Assembly (NCBI GenBank): GCA_020086605.1
Contig: JACBWW010000028.1
Coordinates: 10,242,858 to 10,306,857 of the forward strand
From: Lanius collurio
Lineage: Eukaryota > Chordata > Aves > Passeriformes > Laniidae
DNA length: 64,000 nt
Direction of reading: 5' to 3'
The notes under the pieces were generated by a model, which did no database searches, was not told where the DNA came from, and saw only the letters and a program-made list of their open reading frames with translations. This document shows, piece by piece, positions 1 to 11,125 of the stretch. Every line of letters begins with the position of its first letter. The first letter of the stretch is position 1. A program made the translations under genes and the position numbers.

Positions 1-3000
1 GCCAAGGCTGACTGTCCAAATCCCAATATATGGAGAGACAGGTCTAAGCTTAAGACTCTCAAAAGCACATTTTTCCCTAGGGGACTCAGGTGCCATGGAT
101 GCTTATGCTTGGAATGTATCTACTACTCATTTAGGAAGTAAGAGACAAAGCCAGCCCAGCCCATTTCAAATGTTTATGCCCGATGACATGTAGGTACAGT
201 CTGAGTATCTGCAAAACCCACTGAAATCTCTACCTCATCATACCAATTCAGCCTGGTGGAAATGCCACAGAGTATCCAAACTATCTTCTGACCTGCCTCC
301 TCCTCTACCTCCCTCCAGGTAATATTGCATAAATTTTCCTCAGTATAAATAATAAACAACACACAATTGAAAAAAGGAAAACACAGGAAAGATTACTCCA
401 GCCACCCCTTCTAGTATGTAATTTTACTTCTGAAAAAGTATGTAATAACAGCATGTAGTTACATGGAAAATACAATCAGCAGGCACACTATTGGTAGAGA
501 GGTTTAATTTATGTTACCTTTCCCTGGCTGAACCTCCCTCTCTCTACCCTTGTAAAAGAAAGTGACTAAGGCATTTGCCTATAAATACTCATTTGAATTT
601 CACAGAAAAATTCTGTTCATCCATTCTGCACAAAAAATCCTACTAACTTCCTTTCTGACATCAAGATTTATAGCACAGAAGAACATCACTATTCCAGCAA
701 TCATTCAATGGCCGTTTCATGCCATAAGAATACATTAAGTTTATTCAGATAAATCTGAGTAAGGACTTAGCTAAACAAACTTATCCTGAGGAGTCTGACA
801 GCAAATGCAGCTAGCACAGACCCACAAAAAGGCTGCTCAACATGTCACAGTAAATATTCCAGGACACTCTGAGAACTCTTTCCTACCTCTGTGTTGATTG
901 TCTTACAATGTATTTGAATGTTGAAGTGTTCCCTCTTTTGCCAGTATTTAGGTAGTAAGGATTCACAAGACTGCATATGCAGACTTTACAGTATGTTACA
1001 GCAATTCAGTTACTTTCCATTGTATAATGCTTTCCTTCTACCTCTACTCCACACTCAGCTGAAGAATTAAGTGTCTTAAGTCCTTAACACGATCTTAAGT
1101 GTTCTACCACCTCAGTATTTTTCTAGCTTCTGCATTATTGGGAAGCTACAGTGGGTTTACTGGGATATACCTGTTTTTTTGCTAAATGCAGCAAATCAAA
1201 CTACTCATTCTTGCAACATTTTACAGCCTCATCTAGTCTAAGAATCTCTGCAGCTGCTGATCAGCAACTGGACTGAGCCATCAGCAATATCACAACTGCA
1301 CGAGGGAATGAGGAATCGGTATCACCAGTGTTTTACATGAAGTCCAAGACTGCCTAAAATTATTCTGATCCTCAGAGGGAATGATCACTGCCAGCACATT
1401 TAAACACGAAACTCTCATCCCAACTTTGATCAAGAAACCACAGCTTTTTTCAAACCCTCGTTACATCTGGGCTTACTATGATACCAAAAAAAATTAAAAC
1501 TCCTATTGCTTAAGTACAGAAGGACCATGAGGAACAGTGGCTCAGACAGAATAGAGAACAGTGCGACGTTAGTTTAATCTCCATATGGAAAACTTCAGCT
1601 TGTTCCCAGTTCACAATTTTCACATGTATGAAAGTAAGACCTTCCCATTACAGTTTTCCATATTATGTAATTACTGCTCTTAAAACTTCACATATTTTGC
1701 CAGCCAAGTCAGATTTAGACTGTGAGCTACTTCAAAAACTTAACATAGCATTTTTAAATAAGTTTCTGAGAAAGCATACTTAGGATTTCTGCCATGAGCC
1801 GTTTCTCTTTTGCTTGGTTTTAAAGCAGAAAACCTGCACTCCATATAAAAACACCAACTACTAAAGCCAAGTGTTTCACTGAGCTCATCTTTCCAAGACG
1901 TACTTATTGCAGAGAGTTTCACATAGACTTTCACCCGAAAGTCTATGTGAAACACGTGCTCTTTCAAATACAGTAAAGACCAACAACTAGCACCTAGGTC
2001 TCTTATCACAGATTCTGTCAAATTTACCACTGCATTTAGTTGTTCCATAAGTACTAGATGCAAGAAGACACTAGAAATGAACAGTAATTCTTACTGAGCA
2101 AAAGAAGCTTGCTCCGTATTGGCAGTTTATCTGAGCTTCAGTGGGAATCAGTCACGAAGCCTACTTGCGTTATTCAGCCACCAGAGACTCAGGATAACTT
2201 TCAGAACGTCAACATGGATTAGGCAACAAAACATCTTGATAACACCCACCAGCTGTGGTAGCTAAAACTTACAAATTGTCTTATGCCAGCTTCTCCAGAA
2301 CTAATCCTTCTGAGTGCGTCAAATTAGGTAGATTTTACACAGGCAAGATCAAAAAAATGCATAGCAGCCTCCTTCGGAAATGGAACTACAGATGCCAAAG
2401 CCCAAAACACCATCAGGTAATCCTGCTGCATAGTGTTGTGATTTTTCAGTTGATTTGGGGGCTGTCAGAAAAAGAAACACCTGTACACTTTTCAAACATT
2501 AGCAACAGCTGTGAACACTCACTGCCCACCACTACTAGAAAGTAGCATCTACTGGGAAAGCATTTCAGCAGAAGCGAAGATGGCATTAAAGCAATATTGA
2601 AATGCATATTCATCACAAATTGAGTTTATCCATTAACTCACTATCGGCTTTATTGTTATGACGAACATCAGTGGCCACAAATATAATCAAAAGCCATCAT
2701 GTCTTATGACAAAGTTTTATCTATAAAAGCAGAATTTCTGCATCACTGTTACTAGAAAAGAGCTTGTGCTTGCATCCTTGTACTATTTTTAACTGCAAAG
2801 TCTATGTCTGCAGAGGCTTATTTTAAGAAGCACAGGAAAGCTGAACTATTCCTTGGGCTTTTAGAACACTAGATCATATGTCATCTATTTCCTACCTAGT
2901 CCCCAAATAAAGGAAGCTTAGTTCTGTCTCTCAAAAATTCTAGCTTAGTATTACAAGGACTTTAACAGAATTCAGCCTGGGCCTTCACTGTAGTTTAAAT

Positions 3001-4389
3001 ACTGTCATCTAAAAACCAGGGACATACTCTGCAAGCTTTTTTGTCTTTTTTTTTTTTTACCTAGATCACCTAGCTCAATCATGCTAGTTCACAATTTTGA
3101 AAAGGCAGTAAGTACATCTTTTCCTCCCATTTAATGCATTTAAAAGGAATCCAGGAATAAGAGTAAAAATCAATGTTCACATTAATATGGTAAAGTCATA
3201 ATAAGTTTAATTGCAAAATATTATACTAGCATGACTAAGATAGGAACAGGAAGAGATTTATGCAAATATACTTAAGACATATCCATCACAAAGACTAAAG
3301 CAATTAAAAATCTCCACTGCATATAGAAAAGATCAACCACTCCACCAAAATAAAGCCACATAAACAAAGACATCTATTGCTGAAGCAGAAATATCAGTGT
3401 GAGTACAGCCATAAGACATTTGAAAGGGGCATTAAAGACGTGCTTGGTCAGATTTTAATACATCTGATAAACTCCTCAGCAGTTTCAAGGTCATTAGTAT
3501 GCATCCATAGTTACAAATCCTCAATAATATATCATGGCAAAAACTTCAAATATCTAAGTTTCTCCCCAATTAAGTAATATTCTGTTTTACATAGTGTATG
3601 TAGAATCGCCAATTTTATATTTGGAAACAAAATTATTTATGCATTATTACTATAAATGAGGTTCAAAGTCCGCTGCTTAAGCTATCATTCCTAAAACAAG
3701 ATTTCTGGAATGGAATTTCAGGATACAGAAATCATGAAACTAAAAAATGAAAACTGATGTTCTGACTAATGCCACGGTGTTTCCTCAACCCAGTGTCCCC
3801 CACACACTGTAACACCTTCTGGTCTCGCTCCGTTTAATTTAAAACTGGTCATCAAAGCAAAGACAAAGTCAAATGGCATGGAGTTATTCAGCACAAAAAA
3901 TCAGGAACCTATTCATTTTCAAGAAAATACACACACCCTGAAATACTCAATTCATCAGGTGCTACCACTTTATCCAATATCACTTGTAAGAACATAAGAC
4001 ATTGAAGCCCTATGTAACTACTAAACCTTATCAACCAAGGCTCTCTTCAAAACTTAAAAAACACAGCAACACGTCTTAGTCTTAGAGACTTCAGTTAAAT
4101 AAACTACAATCAAAGACTGTTTAATAAATACAAATTTTCTTGTGCGTTTTGCGTGGTTTCTGGGTGTTTTTTTTTTTTTTTAAACCATCAGTTTTCCAAT
4201 TCTAACAAGTTACACCTGTATTTAAACGGACGTGACCGCGGTTACCGAGCTGCCTGGCTGCTTCAAGAGTTCTCACCATCAGCGTTACGCAACTGAAGCA
4301 AAATCAACTCACTCTCTAATCACCCAAGGCAAGAATGGTTTATTTTTTTCCTGGGCAGGGCAATCTGAAAAGGCAGGCAATACACTGAA
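1..4389. other. AT-rich non-coding DNA
   Basis: No exon, RNA gene or recognisable transposon is seen here. Stop codons are dense in all frames, and the longest open frames (about 60-107 codons) have no recognisable protein similarity. T-runs lie at about 3046-3058 and 4167-4181. The one striking structure is the perfect hairpin at 1916-1953, listed separately. GC content rises from about 4230, approaching the CpG island. Confidence 0.6.
1916..1953. repeat. Perfect 17-bp inverted repeat with 4-nt loop
   Basis: Left arm GTTTCACATAGACTTTC (1916-1932) and right arm GAAAGTCTATGTGAAAC (1937-1953) are exact reverse complements, separated by ACCC. Pairing stops immediately outside both arms. There is no terminator context and no sign of a transposon end nearby. 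A snap-back template switch during replication or repair is a simple origin; a structured RNA is possible, but nothing else supports it. Confidence 0.95.
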
Positions 4390-4980
4390 CCCCGGTAATG
4401 CTCCGTGCAGAAAGCAGTGACTACGGGGTGACGATCCCTCAGCCTGACCCGGGTGGGACACTTGGCTCCTCAGCGCGACATAACCCCCGAAATAAAACAA
4501 AAGCATTTGAGCCACCCTTCCCCACCATACCCCATCCCCCGCTCCCCTACCCAGCACGGGAACTCCCCAGCCGGCGGGGCCCACTCGGACGGCCTCCCCC
4601 GAAGCGGGGGGGGCGGAAGGCCGGGACGAGACAGGAGCACCGGAGATTCCGGCGGGACCGCCGGGCCTTCTCCATTGGAGGGAGCGCTGTCACCGGCCAC
4701 GCAGCCCCGCCGGCCCCACCCGCGGGCGCGGCTCGGCTCCCTCCGAGCCCCGCAGCCGCACAGGTGCGGTGGGCAGCCCTGCAGCCCCTCCGCTGTCGGC
4801 CGCTACCTCGGCGCGTTCCTCTGCTGCCCCACGGCGCCGCCGGGCCGGAGGGCGCGCTCAGAAGGCGGGAGATGCACTACGGAGGTCATAAGCGCTCCGG
4901 TTAGAGCAAAGTCAGACGCGAACAAGAGGGAAAGGAAGGTGCAGCTTGCGGGGAGAATGGGAGCGACGCTCGAGTGGTAG
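4390..4980. promoter_or_regulatory. CpG island, left segment
   Basis: GC-rich with many CpG dinucleotides, in sharp contrast to the flanks. It contains GC-box-like GGGCGG near 4610 and an inverted CCAAT (ATTGG) near 4674. Long open frames overlap on both strands but differ from each other and look compositional. It is probably the outer part of the same promoter complex as 5335-8313. Confidence 0.75.
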
Positions 4981-5334
4981 GGCCACGCTATGGAAATAGG
5001 TGGGGTGAAAGTCATTCAGAGGGATGCTGCTGACTAAACAAAGGGTCTGTTGAACAGTGTTTTGTTCGGAGGACAAGTGTTTAACCGTCCTATTAGTACC
5101 ACATTAAAAGCGGGGGAGCGGGGCAAAGGAAACGGTCAGAAAAGCTGAAAGGTTAAAGCAAAAAGCATGTAGTATCAGTCAGAGGATGAAGTAACCGCTC
5201 GCAGGAAAAAAAAAAAAAAAAGCCACTGTCAGCGACTGTCAAGAAGCTCCTCTTGATCTACCACCACTAGTATCTTGGGAGTTTGGAACCCAGACCGCAA
5301 CAAGCCGGTACAGGCGGAATGCCACCGGTCACCT
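4981..5334. other. Lower-GC spacer between CpG-island segments
   Basis: The composition drops back towards AT here, with an A15 run at 5207-5221. I see no exon, repeat or motif I can name. Confidence 0.5.
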
Positions 5335-7640
5335 ATTGTAGTAGGGAACGGTGAAGGCCTCCGCACACCCCCTGATCTACCCCTTTCCCGGGGGGTTCCG
5401 TGGCCATACGCCGGCGGCCCCTAGCCCAGCGTGCCCCTCGCCCAGGCCGCCCGTCCTTCCCGCCGTGCTCTCCGCGCGGGCTACAGTCCCTGCTCCGGGG
5501 AGAACACGGACTCCCGGCGCGCCTCTGCCAAGACCACATGGCTCCCCGTAAGCCCCAGCTCCGTTCCTAGCCCCTCGACCCGCCCTTCTTTCAGCAGCTT
5601 GGGACCGGCTGTCCATCCTGCAGGACAGCCGCTGATACCGCTCGACGATGAGAGCGGGAAAGGGGTCCGCTGCCTGAAGGAGCGGCGCAGCACCCCGCAG
5701 CCGTCTCACCTGATGGCTTTGGTGCTCCCGCCACCCCACCGTCCCGCAGTCGCCCTTCCGCTATCAGAAGGGAGTAAGTCGGTGACGGGCAGATAAAGGC
5801 CCCCCACAGCCCGCCCCCGTGGCCATCGCCTGATTGACGCTGCCGGCGGCCACTCAAGAAGCCCCGCGCCCGCGGGGCCGTGCCCCCGGGGCAATGCGGG
5901 CGCTTGGCGGAGCCAATGCCGGGCGCGGCCCACTCCACGAGTACCGCCAAACACCTTCGGCCGGTGGGGAGAGCGAGGCAGCGGGGTGTACTGAGCAGGA
6001 TGGGGCGGGAGTTTGCCTTCCCGGTCCCCGGTGGGGTCAGTGCTTGCTCGTCTCCCTAAGGATCCCCGACTGGCCGTCTTGCCCTGTGAAATGTTGAGCT
6101 CCACGCTCCCTCCTCTCCGGAAACGGCTCGGCGGGGCGAACGAGCGCCCAAGCTGCCCGCTCGAAGGGGTGCAGCGGAAGCGAGCGCTCCGCGCTGTACG
6201 ACGCGCATTAGCCCCTCCGACAGTGCCGTCCCGTTTCCCGGCGGCGTCCGACAGCGAGGGGACCCCACGTCACCCCCCGCAATGTTCGGCTGCCAAGCCT
6301 CGCGGCTGCACTCCTATACTGCGCTCCTACTCCTGCTGCGGGTAGCGCTCCAACAGAGTGCCCAAAGCGGTGTTATGGGGGAAGGCGGGGGAGAGGGAGG
6401 GTCTCGTCCCCTCGGGAGCGCATGGTGTGTCCTCCACCCCCCAGCGCTCCAACGCCTAATCAAAATACACCGTCTCACCGCCGGTCCTTGGAAACGACCT
6501 AAGGTCCAACTATCCATTTGCCTCGCTCCTACAGCTCTCACATTAGTTATTTTCGTACGTGAAATACTGGGTACGGTGTAACGTGCTAGCAGCAGCATAA
6601 ATTAAACAACAATGGCAGTGCTCGCGGCCGGTCTTTGCCGGCAGCACACGCTGCAGCGCCAGCGTTTACCATCGCCGCCTCCTCCTCCTGCCCAGACCCT
6701 CCCACCGCCGCGGGGACGGAAGGGGAGAGGACGAGACGCCCTGTCCGTCCATTTGCCCGGAGCCCCGCCGGGATCCCTGCCGCAGCTGCCGGACGCAAAC
6801 TTTGCCCGCACACACCGGTGACTGCTGTCCGCGTCCCCCGCCGCCCTAGTAGGACCACGGACAGAGATCGGGGCCGCCCCGCCCACGCTGCCCATGCACC
6901 GCCGCGCAGTGCCCCGACGCCCCGAACAAAGGGATGTGTCCCCTCCCGCGGCGGGTTATTCATCCCCACGAAAAGACACGGGTCCACCCCCCTCTCCTCC
7001 CCGCCCCGCCCTACGGTAATAGATTTCTCTCCGGGAAACCTCAGCGGCTCTCCTCAGCCCGCCGCCCGCCCTCCGCACCCGCTGACAATACAGCGGACCG
7101 CGTCTTTGTGCGCCGTGGCACGCAGCCGCCTCCCAGCCCCGCAGGAAGCCACAAAACGCCGTGCGGCTAATGCAGTTAGCAGCGGAGAGCCTTATCCCGG
7201 CTAATCTGGAAATGCGGTTTTATCTCTTCAAAGTGATACCGTCTCCCTTCACCTGCGCGGTGCGTGTCCGTCCCCTCGGATACTCCCCGCAAGGAGACGT
7301 ATCCGGAGCTGAACGGGCGCGGCCACGCTGGGAACTTTGCAGCTGGGCCAAGCCCAGGTAAGACTGCGCACGCCGTCCTGCGAAGGCGCGGTGCGGTTCC
7401 CCAGTTTCAGCGGCTGCCCTCCCCACGCTGCAAACACTTTCAGCAACTGAGCTCCGCGGGCACGCTGCCATACCCACGAACTGCCTCACTTAGCGCCGTC
7501 GGCACGAACCGTGTCAATACGGAGCAAACACAGGTGATCAGCATAATTCTACAAGAATTCTACAAGGCATGCACCTCTGGACGGGGTCGCGTGGACCCTA
7601 CCGCACGCGTACAATAATAGAAAGAATGAAGCCATAACTT
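5335..7640. promoter_or_regulatory. Long CpG island, main segment
   Basis: More than 2 kb of dense CpG sequence with GC boxes, a CCAAT box near 5913 (plus strand), a half-CRE ACGTCA near 6265 and an NRF1-like GCGCACGC near 7367. Candidate splice donors occur on both strands: CAG/GTGAGA on the minus strand (exon end 5710), GGA/GTAAGT on the plus strand (exon end about 5773) and CAG/GTAAGA on the plus strand (exon end 7357). Islands of this length are common at developmental regulator genes; that is general knowledge and does not identify this locus. No coding frame is convincing. Confidence 0.8.
7200..7357 (+). other. Possible plus-strand non-coding first exon ending at a splice donor
   Basis: A strong consensus donor, CAG/GTAAGA, sits at 7357/7358 inside the CpG island. 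The upstream boundary is not defined and the start given is only nominal. If used, the transcript would run rightward through the minus-strand exon at 7643-8170, giving a sense-antisense overlap. A chance donor in GC-rich DNA is the main alternative. Confidence 0.3.
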
Positions 7641-7642
7641 AC

Positions 7643-7661
7643 CTTCCTCTCCTCGGCTTAT

Positions 7662-7698
<37 letters not shown>

Positions 7699-8170
7699 CG
7701 GTGTAGTTCTCCCGATAAGGAGTAAGAGGCAGACGGATAGTTCGATCAAGACAACAGACAAGAGCTAAATTGCTGACAGTTCTAAAAGGAAAAAAATAAA
7801 AAAAAAACCCAAAAAATTCCTTTCCCTCCCCCACCCCCAAACAGTCCAACACTATAGGGGAAAGATGAAAAATAAAAAAAAAAAAGGAAAATTAAAAATG
7901 AAAACAGGAGAACTCAAAAGGGAAAGAGTGACAGGACGACCCTCCTTTCGCAACCCAATGGAACAAAAAGAGGGGAGGGAGAAATGAAGGAACAAAGAAA
8001 AGAGGGATGGAAGGGCGATTTTAAAGACGCTCGCTCTCTCTCCCTTCCTCCCTGCTGGTCACTTCCTAACGGCTCGCCACCCGAGCCAACTGCAGCATCG
8101 CGGAGTGCGCGGGGGAGGGGGGGATGGGGAGGGGGAAGGACGCCGTGCGGTGCGGTGCCGCGCCGTGCCT
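7643..8170 (-). other. Candidate minus-strand 5' untranslated first exon
   Basis: Three signals line up on the minus strand: a TATAAAT box at 8196-8202, a likely start site about 30 bases downstream near 8170, and a near-consensus donor GAAG/GTAAGT with exon end at 7643. The exon would be about 530 nt. Its first ATG (8091-8102 region, minus strand) opens a frame that stops within about ten codons, so the exon looks untranslated. It would carry a 32-nt U-tract (A32 at 7663-7694 on the plus strand), which is unusual. The downstream exons would lie further left and were not found. The gene is not identified. Confidence 0.45.
7663..7694. repeat. A32 homopolymer inside the CpG island
   Basis: An uninterrupted run of 32 A on the plus strand. 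It lies 20 bases inside the donor end of the candidate minus-strand exon, so it would be a U32 tract in that RNA. Its length in the assembly is likely imprecise. Confidence 0.95.
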
Positions 8171-8313
8171 CGCAGGGAGGCGGACCGCTCCGCAGATTTA
8201 TAGCAGCCCTGCCGCCCGGCTCCTGCCCGCCGCCGCGCCGGGGTACGTGCGTCTGCGTGCCGCGCCCGGCGGCGCGGCCGCAGGGGCGCGGCGGGGGGCG
8301 TGTGTCCGTCCTT
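7920..8313. promoter_or_regulatory. Right end of the CpG-island complex, cut by an assembly gap
   Basis: The sequence becomes extremely GC-rich from about 8100 to the gap, with CCCCGC/GGGGCG runs and repeated GCGGTGC-type words near 8145-8170. The minus-strand TATA box lies here. The true right boundary is hidden by the N run, and AT-rich DNA follows directly after it. Confidence 0.7.
8196..8202 (-). promoter_or_regulatory. TATA box, minus strand
   Basis: Plus-strand ATTTATA reads TATAAAT on the minus strand, flanked by GC-rich sequence on both sides. A lone TATA motif in such GC-rich DNA is more meaningful than one in AT-rich DNA. It predicts initiation near 8165-8172. Confidence 0.55.
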
Positions 8314-8708
8314 NNNNNNNNNNNNNNNNNNNNNNNNNNNNNNNNNNNNNNNNNNNNNNNNNNNNNNNNNNNNNNNNNNNNNNNNNNNNNNNNNNNNNNN
8401 NNNNNNNNNNNNNNNNNNNNNNNNNNNNNNNNNNNNNNNNNNNNNNNNNNNNNNNNNNNNNNNNNNNNNNNNNNNNNNNNNNNNNNNNNNNNNNNNNNNN
8501 NNNNNNNNNNNNNNNNNNNNNNNNNNNNNNNNNNNNNNNNNNNNNNNNNNNNNNNNNNNNNNNNNNNNNNNNNNNNNNNNNNNNNNNNNNNNNNNNNNNN
8601 NNNNNNNNNNNNNNNNNNNNNNNNNNNNNNNNNNNNNNNNNNNNNNNNNNNNNNNNNNNNNNNNNNNNNNNNNNNNNNNNNNNNNNNNNNNNNNNNNNNN
8701 NNNNNNNN
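8314..8708. other. Assembly gap (395 N)
   Basis: A run of 395 N joins very GC-rich promoter DNA on the left to a (GAAG)n tract on the right. Both flanks are hard to sequence. Frames drawn across it are meaningless. Confidence 1.
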
Positions 8709-8758
8709 GAAGGAAGGAAGGAAGGAAGGAAGGAAGGAAGGAAGGAAGGAAGGAAGGA
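8709..8758. repeat. (GAAG)n tetranucleotide microsatellite
   Basis: About 12 perfect copies of a GAAG/GGAA unit begin at the edge of the N gap and end at unique sequence. The left end is unknown, so the array may be much longer. Confidence 0.95.
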
Positions 8759-10796
8759 GTTTTTATCCATGATGCAGTCAATTCGTGTCTTTCAGAGCAG
8801 AGAAATGTTTGGAAAAAAGAGGTGGTGTACGGAAGAAACAATTCTGCATGGTATTCTGAAGCACGCCTTTTGCTATGTATACTGTTTGACCTTCACTGCA
8901 CTTCATTTCTTTTCAGAATCAGAAGTGCTTTCTAGATGTGGCTTTTCTTCTGTCTTTTTTAATACAAGTGTGTGTCAATGTATGTCCAATAGCAAAGCAC
9001 TTACACCCTGCAGATAGCAAATGCTTATTTAGAATATTCTGACATTTGCGTGTAGCAAGGCACAAAAATAGAGGCATGTGATTTCGAATAGAGACATAGT
9101 GTTTCAATGAGAGTGTCCCTGCATGTTTATAAATGATTAATACAATGAATCGTGTATCATCTGTTACGTATGATCTCCCTATCCTACCACTGTGACAGCA
9201 ACTGAGAGTTATACAAGGACTGATTTTACATTTTACATAATTAGTTCTATGCTTAATGCATCTGATGTTCTTCTAGAACACACAATCTGATCATTTACAA
9301 TGTATCAATGTTTTAAATCAGCAGCATTCAGAAAAGGTGAATAACTCCCTGGTGGAACAAATACCAAACTGCTGGCTCTAAGGACTGAATAAAGAACGGG
9401 GGTGGGAGTGGCTACTTTCTCCAAGCTGTTTATACAAAGGTCCTACATGAAGTGATGTCTATTCACACACAGTTTGTGGATACATGTTTAAATTGGGCTC
9501 TTAGCAGTGTAAGTATTCAAAAAGGTCAACACTGTTTTTCAGCTTATGTTTGAGGCTCAGACTTGTTTAATTATAGCAAAATTTACACTTTGATACAGAA
9601 AAACTGCTTCTGAAAGTCTCCTAATGATACTAAAATCAATCCACTCAAGTTCTTTATGCTATAGGAGCATTTATCAGCAAGTCTTATATATATCTATATC
9701 TGTCTCTGAAAAAAAAGTACTAAAAATATTATTTGTTTTACCAAGTAGAAAGCATCTATAAAAACTGTGCACTATGTTGCTGTCTTCAGAATTGCTAGAT
9801 TTAGTTGCTCATTACTTTCTTGCTTCATGTGTTTAAGCAAAAAGCATTCCTTAGCAGAACATTGTCTATGTATGAAAAGAGAAAAAGGAAGAAAACAAAA
9901 TAAGTTTTTTAGCTGATTTCTTAAGCAGTTTGATGCATTCACTCAAAACCCCCAAATATGTCAGGCCCTTTCCTCCCCCTCCCCCCAATTTTAAAGCAGT
10001 GTAAATACACAGCTGTTTCTGGAACTAAAGAAATTCTGCTTAAAGTGGATGCCAAAATGTATGCTGTTAGAAACCAGAAGTGTGTCTTTCTGAACTTTCA
10101 GGAAATTAAATGACTCTGCTCTCAGCAGCTTCCCAGGTCTGATATTCAGGACTCCTGATTGCATCTTCCCCCTCTACTCTCCACCTAAAAGGAACAATCT
10201 TCCAGCTATAATTAATGACCAGCTTTTAGAGACAAAATCCAAACTTTATGCATTTTCTTTTGAGGCTTAATATCTCTACCGATAATGTACTCACATCTGT
10301 CATGTTTGTCAATACACAGTGCTAAAGAGAAATTAGGCAGAAAATAGCTGTTTTAGCAAATTGCCTTGTCATCGGCCCTTTTCATCTCTGATGTGTATTC
10401 AGAGGCCCTTGATTCCAGCAACGGCAGAAGGAGGAAAGCTAAATTTTCCATTCTCCCAGGAAAAGACTCTTTCCTGTGAAGTTTTCCTTTGCTTAGGTAA
10501 TAAGTCTGAAAATAATTCTTTATGATTAGCGGTAGCTGGCTGTCTGGACATAGCCTTTAGCTAAAACGTGTATGGGTTATTAAATAGGCATTGGATATGG
10601 AAAGCTGTAGCAGGAGGGAAGGGCACTGGTTGTTCAGGCGTGCTGAACCCTCTTGAATCCTCTGGCCGGGGCTGTGTGACCACCTGTGAATGCCTGTAAA
10701 AGCAGCAATTGCAGCAAAAGCAGCAATTCAGCAATTGCAACGCACTGGCAGGAAAATTAACAGAGAGGGTGGTGAGTTTTTTGTCTTTTTTTTTTC
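8759..10796. other. AT-rich non-coding DNA
   Basis: No exon or transposon is recognised. A pyrimidine-rich stretch ending in CAG lies at about 8900-8917 but no open exon with a donor follows. The patch 10335-10480 has a balanced composition and looks like a possible conserved non-coding element. Confidence 0.5.
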
Positions 10797-10935
10797 TCCT
10801 CTTCTCTCTTCTCTTCTCTTCTCTTCTCTTCTCTTCTCTTCTCTTCTCTTCTCTTCTCTTCTCTTCTCTTCTCTTCTCTTCTCTTCTCTTCTCTTCTCTT
10901 CTCTTCTCTTCTCTTCCCTTTTCTTCTCTTTTTCT
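10797..10935. repeat. (TTCTC)n pentanucleotide microsatellite
   Basis: About 25 copies of the unit TTCTC (AAGAG on the other strand), nearly perfect in the centre, with the 3' edge degraded to CCCTTTTCTTCTC. It makes long artefactual open frames of Ser-Leu-Leu-Phe on one strand and Arg-Glu-Glu-Lys on the other. A TAG follows directly and a GC-rich block starts about 40 bases further on. Confidence 0.95.
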
Positions 10936-10940
10936 TGTAG

Positions 10941-11125
10941 GGAAAGGGAAAAACATAAGAAATCAAGCAAGCGAGGAAGCGCCTGCAGCCCACGGGAGGG
11001 GCTGGCCCGGGAGCGAACCGCGCGGTCCCCGCCTCAGCACCACGGACAGCGGCGCGGCCTCGCCGCGGCTGCGGAAGGGCCGCTCCTGGGACGGGCAGTG
11101 TCCCCTCCCTGCCCTCAGGAAAACA
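10941..11125 (+). other. Small GC-rich block after a splice-acceptor-like pyrimidine tract
   Basis: The (TTCTC)n array runs into a TTTTTCTTGTAG sequence, giving a pyrimidine tract of about 140 nt before an AG at 10940. From about 10970 the sequence is strongly CpG-rich, and it returns to AT-rich after about 11180. On the plus strand a frame stays open through it, but no protein family is recognised. No strong donor closes it. It may be a non-coding exon or only a small CpG island. Confidence 0.3.

Noticed and set aside
4398..7617. Many overlapping open frames of 60-189 codons in the CpG island
   Set aside because: They occur in several frames on both strands, are Pro/Arg/Gly/Ala-rich, and match no protein family. 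GC-rich DNA has few stop codons.
7984..9017. Frames of 190-297 codons across 8314-8708
   Set aside because: Most of their length is translated N; the rest is GC-rich sequence or the (GAAG)n repeat.
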